This document shows positions 59,309-64,000 of a DNA stretch of 64,000 nt, piece by piece. Source of the DNA: Rallus limicola (Eukaryota > Chordata > Aves > Gruiformes > Rallidae); the NCBI GenBank assembly GCA_022605955.1, contig JAKCOZ010000649.1, positions 37,809 to 101,808 of the forward strand, given 5' to 3'. The notes under the pieces are model-generated. The model saw only the letters and a list, made by a program, of their open reading frames with translations. It searched no databases and was not told the origin of the DNA. The position numbers were made by a program, and so were the translations under genes. Numbering within the stretch: position 1 is the first letter of the stretch; each line of letters begins with the position of its first letter.

Positions 59309-62080
59309 ATGCCTATCAGGCCTAGCTTCTTTACTATGGGAGTTATTGCTGGACGTTTAGCATGTTTTGAACTGCAGTCTGCTAGGGCCGAGAAAAGCAC
59401 CGTAGGAGGTTCCAGGCATGTTCCCTCTTTCCAGGCAAAGGAAAAGGCTGAGAGCCAAAGTGACAGGGTCTGCTCGTGTGTCCTGTTAGGAGGTTTCAGA
59501 CAAGCTATGCCTTTCAGGCCTAGCTTCTTTACTTTGGGAGTTATTGCTGGACGTTTAGCATGTTTTGAACTGCAGTCTGCTAGGGCCGAGAAAAGCACCG
59601 TAGGAGGTTCCAGGCATGTTCCCTCTTTCCAGGCAAAGGAAAAGGCTGAGAGCCAAAGTGACAGGGTCTGCTCGTGTGTCCTGTTAGGAGGTTTCAGACA
59701 AGCTATGCCTCTCAGCTTTAGCTTATTTACTTTGGGAGCTATTGCTGGACGTTTAGCATGTTTTGAACTGCAGTCTGCTAGGCCCGAGAAAAGCACCGTA
59801 GGAGGTTCCAGGCATGTTCCCTCTTTCCAGGCAAAGGAAAAGGCTGAGAGCCAAAGTGACAGGGTCTGCTCGTGTGTCCTGTTAGGAGGTTTCAGACAAG
59901 CTATGCCTTTCAGGCCTAGCTTCTTTACTTTGGGAGCTATTGCTGGACGTTTAGCATGTTTTGAACTGCAGTCTGCTAGGGCCGAGAAAAGCACCGTAGG
60001 AGGTTCCAGGCATGTTCCCTCTTTCCAGGCAAAGGAAAAGGCTGAGAGCCAAAGTGACAGGGTCTGCTCGTGTGTCCTGTTAGGAGGTTTCAGACAAGCT
60101 ATGCCTTTCAGGCCTCTCTTCTTTACTTTGGGAGCTATTGCTGGACGTTTAGCATGTTTTGAACTGCAGTCTGCTAAGGCCGAGAAAAGCACCGTAGGAG
60201 GTTCCAGGCATGTTCCCTCTTTCCAGGCAAAGGAAAAGGCTGAGAGCCAAAGTGACAGGGTCTGCTCGTGTGTCCTGTTAGGAGGTTTCAGACAAGCTAT
60301 GCCTTTCAGGCCTCTCTTCTTTACTTTGGGAGCTATTGCTGGACGTTTAGCATGTTTTGAACTGCAGTCTGCTAAGGCCGAGAAAAGCACCGTAGGAGGT
60401 TCCAGGCATGTTCCCTCTTTCCAGGCAAAGGAAAAGGCTGAGAGCCAAAGTGACAGGGTCTGCTCATGTGTCCTGTTAGGAGGTTTCAGACAAGCTATGC
60501 CTTTCAGGCCTAGCTTCTTTACTTTGGGAGTTATTGCTGGACGTTTAGCATGTTTTGAACTGAAGTCTGCTAGGGCCGAGAAAAGCACCGTAGGAGGTTC
60601 CAGGCATGTTCCCTCTTTCCAGGCAAAGGAAAAGGCTGAGAGCCAAAGTGACAGGGTCTGCTCGTGTGTCCTGTTAGGAGGTTTCAGACAAGCTATGCCT
60701 TTCAGGCCTAGCTTCTTTACTTTGGGAGCTATTGCTGGACGTTTAGCATGTTTTGAACTGCAGTCTGCTAGGGCCGAGAAAAGCACCGTAGGAGGTTCCA
60801 GGCATGTTCCCTCTTTCCAGGCAAAGGAAAAGGCTGAGAGCCAAAGTGACAGGGTCTGCTCGTGTGTCCTGTTAGGAGGTTTCAGACAAGCTATGCCTTT
60901 CAGGCCTAGCTTCTTTACTTTGGGAGTTATTGCTGGACGTTTAGCATGTTTTGAACTGCAGTCTGCTAGGGCCGAGAAAAGCACCGTAGGAGGTTCCAGG
61001 CATGTTCCCTCTTTCCAGGCAAAGGAAAAGGCTGAGAGCCAAAGTGACAGGGTCTGCTTGTGTGTCCTGTTAGGAGGTTTCAGACAAGCTATGCCTTTCA
61101 GGCCTAGCTTCTTTACTTTGGGAGTTATTGCTGGACGTTTAGCATGTTTTGAACTGCAGTCTGCTAGGGCCGAGAAAAGCACCGTAGGAGGTTCCAGGCA
61201 TGTTCCCTCTTTCCAGGCAAAGGAAAAGGCTGAGAGCCAAAGTGACAGGGTCTGCTCGTGTGTCCTGTTAGGAGGTTTCAGACAAGCTATGCCTTTCAGG
61301 CCTAGCTTCTTTACTTTGGGAGTTATTGCTGGACGTTTAGCAAGTTTTGAACTGCAGTCTGCTAGGGCGGAGAAAAGCACCGTAGGAGGTTCCAGGCATG
61401 TTCCCTCTTTCCAGGCAAAGGAAAAGGCTGAGAGCCAAAGTGACAGGGTCTGCTCGTGTGTCCTGTTAGGAGGTTTCAGACAAGCTATGCCTTTCAGGCC
61501 TCGCTTCTTTACTTTGGGAGCTATTGCTGGACGTTTAGCATGTTTTGAACTGCAGTCTGCTAGGGCCGAGAAAAGCACCGTAGGAGGTTCCAGGCATGTT
61601 CCCTCTTTCCAGGCAAAGGAAAAGGCTGAGAGCCAAAGTGACAGGGTCTGCTCGTGTGTCCTGTTAGGAGGTTTCAGACAAGCTATGCCTTTCAGGCCTA
61701 GCTTCTTTACTTTGGGAGTTATAGCTGGACGTTTAGCATGTTTTGAACTGCAGTCTGCTAGGGCCGAGAAAAGCACCGTAGGAGGTTCCAGGCATGTTCC
61801 CTCTTTCCAGGCAAAGGAAAAGGCTGAGAGCCAAAGTGACAGGGTCTGCTCGTGTGTCCTGTTAGGAGGTTTCAGACAAGCTATGCCTTTCAGGCCTAGC
61901 TTCTTTACTTTGGGAGCTATTGCTGGACGTTTAGCATGTTTTGAACTGCAGTCTGCTAGGGCCGAGAAAAGCACCGTAGGAGGTTCCAGGCATGTTCCCT
62001 CTTTCCAGGCAAAGGAAAAGGCTGAGAGCCAAAGTGACAGGGTCTGCTCGTGTGTCCTGTTAGGAGGTTTCAGACAAGCT
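59309..62080 (+). repeat. 14-mer HOR, copy 1 (2772 bp)
   Basis: PI, V, L/A variant reading CTCAGCTTTAGCTTATTT (59705), A, PL, PL (CTCATGTG at its end), K, A, V (TGCTTGTG), V, S, R/A hybrid (61487), ata, A. The same marks recur 2772 bp later. It combines PI/PL monomers with K and S monomers otherwise found in the 15-26 kb D2 region. Confidence 0.93.
61487..61684 (+). repeat. Hybrid R/A monomer at a D2 site
   Basis: It follows an S monomer (61289), the place where a D2 monomer stands in all six other cases. It has CGC at 16-18 like D2 but a full ACTTTGGG and GCT at 34-36 like the A monomer that normally follows D2. It looks like the product of a crossover or conversion between D2 and its A neighbour, between positions 18 and 27. 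Confidence 0.85.
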
Positions 62081-64000
62081 ATGCCTATCAGGCCTAGCTT
62101 CTTTACTATGGGAGTTATTGCTGGACGTTTAGCATGTTTTGAACTGCAGTCTGCTAGGGCCGAGAAAAGCACCGTAGGAGGTTCCAGGCATGTTCCCTCT
62201 TTCCAGGCAAAGGAAAAGGCTGAGAGCCAAAGTGACAGGGTCTGCTCGTGTGTCCTGTTAGGAGGTTTCAGACAAGCTATGCCTTTCAGGCCTAGCTTCT
62301 TTACTTTGGGAGTTATTGCTGGACGTTTAGCATGTTTTGAACTGCAGTCTGCTAGGGCCGAGAAAAGCACCGTAGGAGGTTCCAGGCATGTTCCCTCTTT
62401 CCAGGCAAAGGAAAAGGCTGAGAGCCAAAGTGACAGGGTCTGCTCGTGTGTCCTGTTAGGAGGTTTCAGACAAGCTATGCCTCTCAGCTTTAGCTTATTT
62501 ACTTTGGGAGCTATTGCTGGACGTTTAGCATGTTTTGAACTGCAGTCTGCTAGGGCCGAGAAAAGCACCGTAGGAGGTTCCAGGCATGTTCCCTCTTTCC
62601 AGGCAAAGGAAAAGGCTGAGAGCCAAAGTGACAGGGTCTGCTCGTGTGTCCTGTTAGGAGGTTTCAGACAAGCTATGCCTTTCAGGCCTAGCTTCTTTAC
62701 TTTGGGAGCTATTGCTGGACGTTTAGCATGTTTTGAACTGCAGTCTGCTAGGGCCGAGAAAAGCACCGTAGGAGGTTCCAGGCATGTTCCCTCTTTCCAG
62801 GCAAAGGAAAAGGCTGAGAGCCAAAGTGACAGGGTCTGCTCGTGTGTCCTGTTAGGAGGTTTCAGACAAGCTATGCCTTTCAGGCCTCTCTTCTTTACTT
62901 TGGGAGCTATTGCTGGACGTTTAGCATGTTTTGAACTGCAGTCTGCTAAGGCCGAGAAAAGCACCGTAGGAGGTTCCAGGCATGTTCCCTCTTTCCAGGC
63001 AAAGGAAAAGGCTGAGAGCCAAAGTGACAGGGTCTGCTCGTGTGTCCTGTTAGGAGGTTTCAGACAAGCTATGCCTTTCAGGCCTCTCTTCTTTACTTTG
63101 GGAGCTATTGCTGGACGTTTAGCATGTTTTGAACTGCAGTCTGCTAAGGCCGAGAAAAGCACCGTAGGAGGTTCCAGGCATGTTCCCTCTTTCCAGGCAA
63201 AGGAAAAGGCTGAGAGCCAAAGTGACAGGGTCTGCTCATGTGTCCTGTTAGGAGGTTTCAGACAAGCTATGCCTTTCAGGCCTAGCTTCTTTACTTTGGG
63301 AGTTATTGCTGGACGTTTAGCATGTTTTGAACTGAAGTCTGCTAGGGCCGAGAAAAGCACCGTAGGAGGTTCCAGGCATGTTCCCTCTTTCCAGGCAAAG
63401 GAAAAGGCTGAGAGCCAAAGTGACAGGGTCTGCTCGTGTGTCCTGTTAGGAGGTTTCAGACAAGCTATGCCTTTCAGGCCTAGCTTCTTTACTTTGGGAG
63501 CTATTGCTGGACGTTTAGCATGTTTTGAACTGCAGTCTGCTAGGGCCGAGAAAAGCACCGTAGGAGGTTCCAGGCATGTTCCCTCTTTCCAGGCAAAGGA
63601 AAAGGCTGAGAGCCAAAGTGACAGGGTCTGCTCGTGTGTCCTGTTAGGAGGTTTCAGACAAGCTATGCCTTTCAGGCCTAGCTTCTTTACTTTGGGAGTT
63701 ATTGCTGGACGTTTAGCATGTTTTGAACTGCAGTCTGCTAGGGCCGAGAAAAGCACCGTAGGAGGTTCCAGGCATGTTCCCTCTTTCCAGGCAAAGGAAA
63801 AGGCTGAGAGCCAAAGTGACAGGGTCTGCTTGTGTGTCCTGTTAGGAGGTTTCAGACAAGCTATGCCTTTCAGGCCTAGCTTCTTTACTTTGGGAGTTAT
63901 TGCTGGACGTTTAGCATGTTTTGAACTGCAGTCTGCTAGGGCCGAGAAAAGCACCGTAGGAGGTTCCAGGCATGTTCCCTCTTTCCAGGCAAAGGAAAAG
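62081..64000 (+). repeat. 14-mer HOR, copy 2, cut by window end
   Basis: PI, V, CTCAGCTTTAGCTTATTT variant (62477), A, PL, PL (CTCATGTG), K, A, V (TGCTTGTG), V (partial, positions 1-138). Agrees with 59309 onward except GGGCCGAG here versus GGCCCGAG in monomer 59705. The array continues right of the window. Confidence 0.93.

Larger units (their letters stand above)
1..64000 (+). repeat. 198-bp tandem satellite array, 323 monomer starts, no interruption
   Basis: The same 198-bp unit recurs across the whole window in one orientation. Starts fall at 115, 313, 511 and so on to 63863, and net indels total only -8 bp. Constant landmarks are ATGCCT at monomer positions 1-6, AGGCCT (StuI) at 10-15, CTGCAG (PstI) at 64-69, AGCACCGTAGGAGG at 88-101, TTCCAGGCA at 102-110 and again at 121-129, and TTAGGAGG at 178-185. 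A common monomer contains 44 A, 55 T, 57 G and 42 C. No unique sequence, transposon, gene or RNA gene lies between monomers, so every base is satellite. Known of such DNA: it usually forms centromeric or subtelomeric heterochromatin. The family name, species and chromosome position are not recognisable here. Confidence 0.98.

Noticed and set aside
50179..63954. Minus-strand open frames of 4591 codons (also 5209-17232 and 36557-49300)
   Set aside because: Same cause as the plus frame: a stop-free 198-bp monomer read backwards. No independent start, splice or end signal was found.
1..64000. CRISPR array
   Set aside because: There are no unique spacers. The repeat unit is 198 bp and contiguous.
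1..64000. Transposable element or tyrosine-recombinase remnants inside the array
   Set aside because: Every base falls in a 193-200 bp monomer in phase. No extra segment, target-site duplication or poly-A tract was seen.

Overview
The whole window is one uninterrupted satellite DNA array. A 198-bp monomer repeats head to tail in a single orientation from the first base to the last. Taking position 1 of the monomer as the A of its conserved ATG, there are 323 monomer starts, from 115 to 63863. The window opens at monomer position 85 and closes at position 138. I see no gene, RNA gene, transposon, CRISPR array, unique spacer or inversion. The source is a eukaryote. A common monomer is 50% GC with 4 CpG, where base composition predicts about 12 (ratio about 0.33), and several of those CpGs show C-to-T or G-to-A changes. 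That fits a CpG-methylating genome, a vertebrate most naturally. I do not recognise the satellite family, and the window alone does not place it on a chromosome. Centromeric or pericentromeric heterochromatin is the usual setting for such arrays.

Monomers are nearly identical, but recurrent variants form an ordered higher-order repeat (HOR) structure. Labels used throughout (monomer positions): V = GTT at 34-36 (default); A = GCT at 34-36; ata = V with ATA at 37-39; act = ACT at 40-42; C = TGT at 46-48; PI = ATC at 7-9 plus ATG at 28-30; L = CTC at 7-9; FM = ATG at 10-12; PL = CTC at 16-18, usually with AAG at 76-78; R = CGC at 16-18; K = AAG at 67-69; S = AGT at 55-57 plus GCG at 79-81; D2 = 2-bp deletion at 25-29; P1 = AAG at 1-3 plus an extra T at 34-36; 'acgg' = ACG at 157-159.

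Layout. 0-7 kb: an R-led octamer (115-3282, partial copy 4865-6250) and an A/R/C module (3479-4468). 7-15 kb: PI-led units of 10, 8, 14 and 8 monomers. 15-26 kb: D2-terminated units of 6 and 9 monomers and a long duplication (14963-17338 versus 21491-23863). 26-33 kb: twin hexamers (27626-30001) and relatives. 33-40 kb: a degenerate long HOR. 40-46 kb: an 11-mer (2178 bp) expanded about four times, two copies complete. 46-50 kb: PI octamer. 49.4-51 kb: a 793-bp tetramer duplicated in tandem. 51-64 kb: PI-led units of 9, 10 and 8 monomers, then a 14-mer (2772 bp) repeated to the window edge.

Monomer order in separated blocks is consistent with one ancestral HOR of about 22 monomers (4356 bp; 10607-14962 is the fullest copy), later shortened and locally re-expanded. 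A cluster of one-off frameshifting indels at 22.8-25.0 kb stands apart and probably marks consensus or assembly error. Very long reading frames on both strands exist only because 198 is a multiple of three and the monomer happens to be stop-free in one frame on each strand; they are not annotated as genes.
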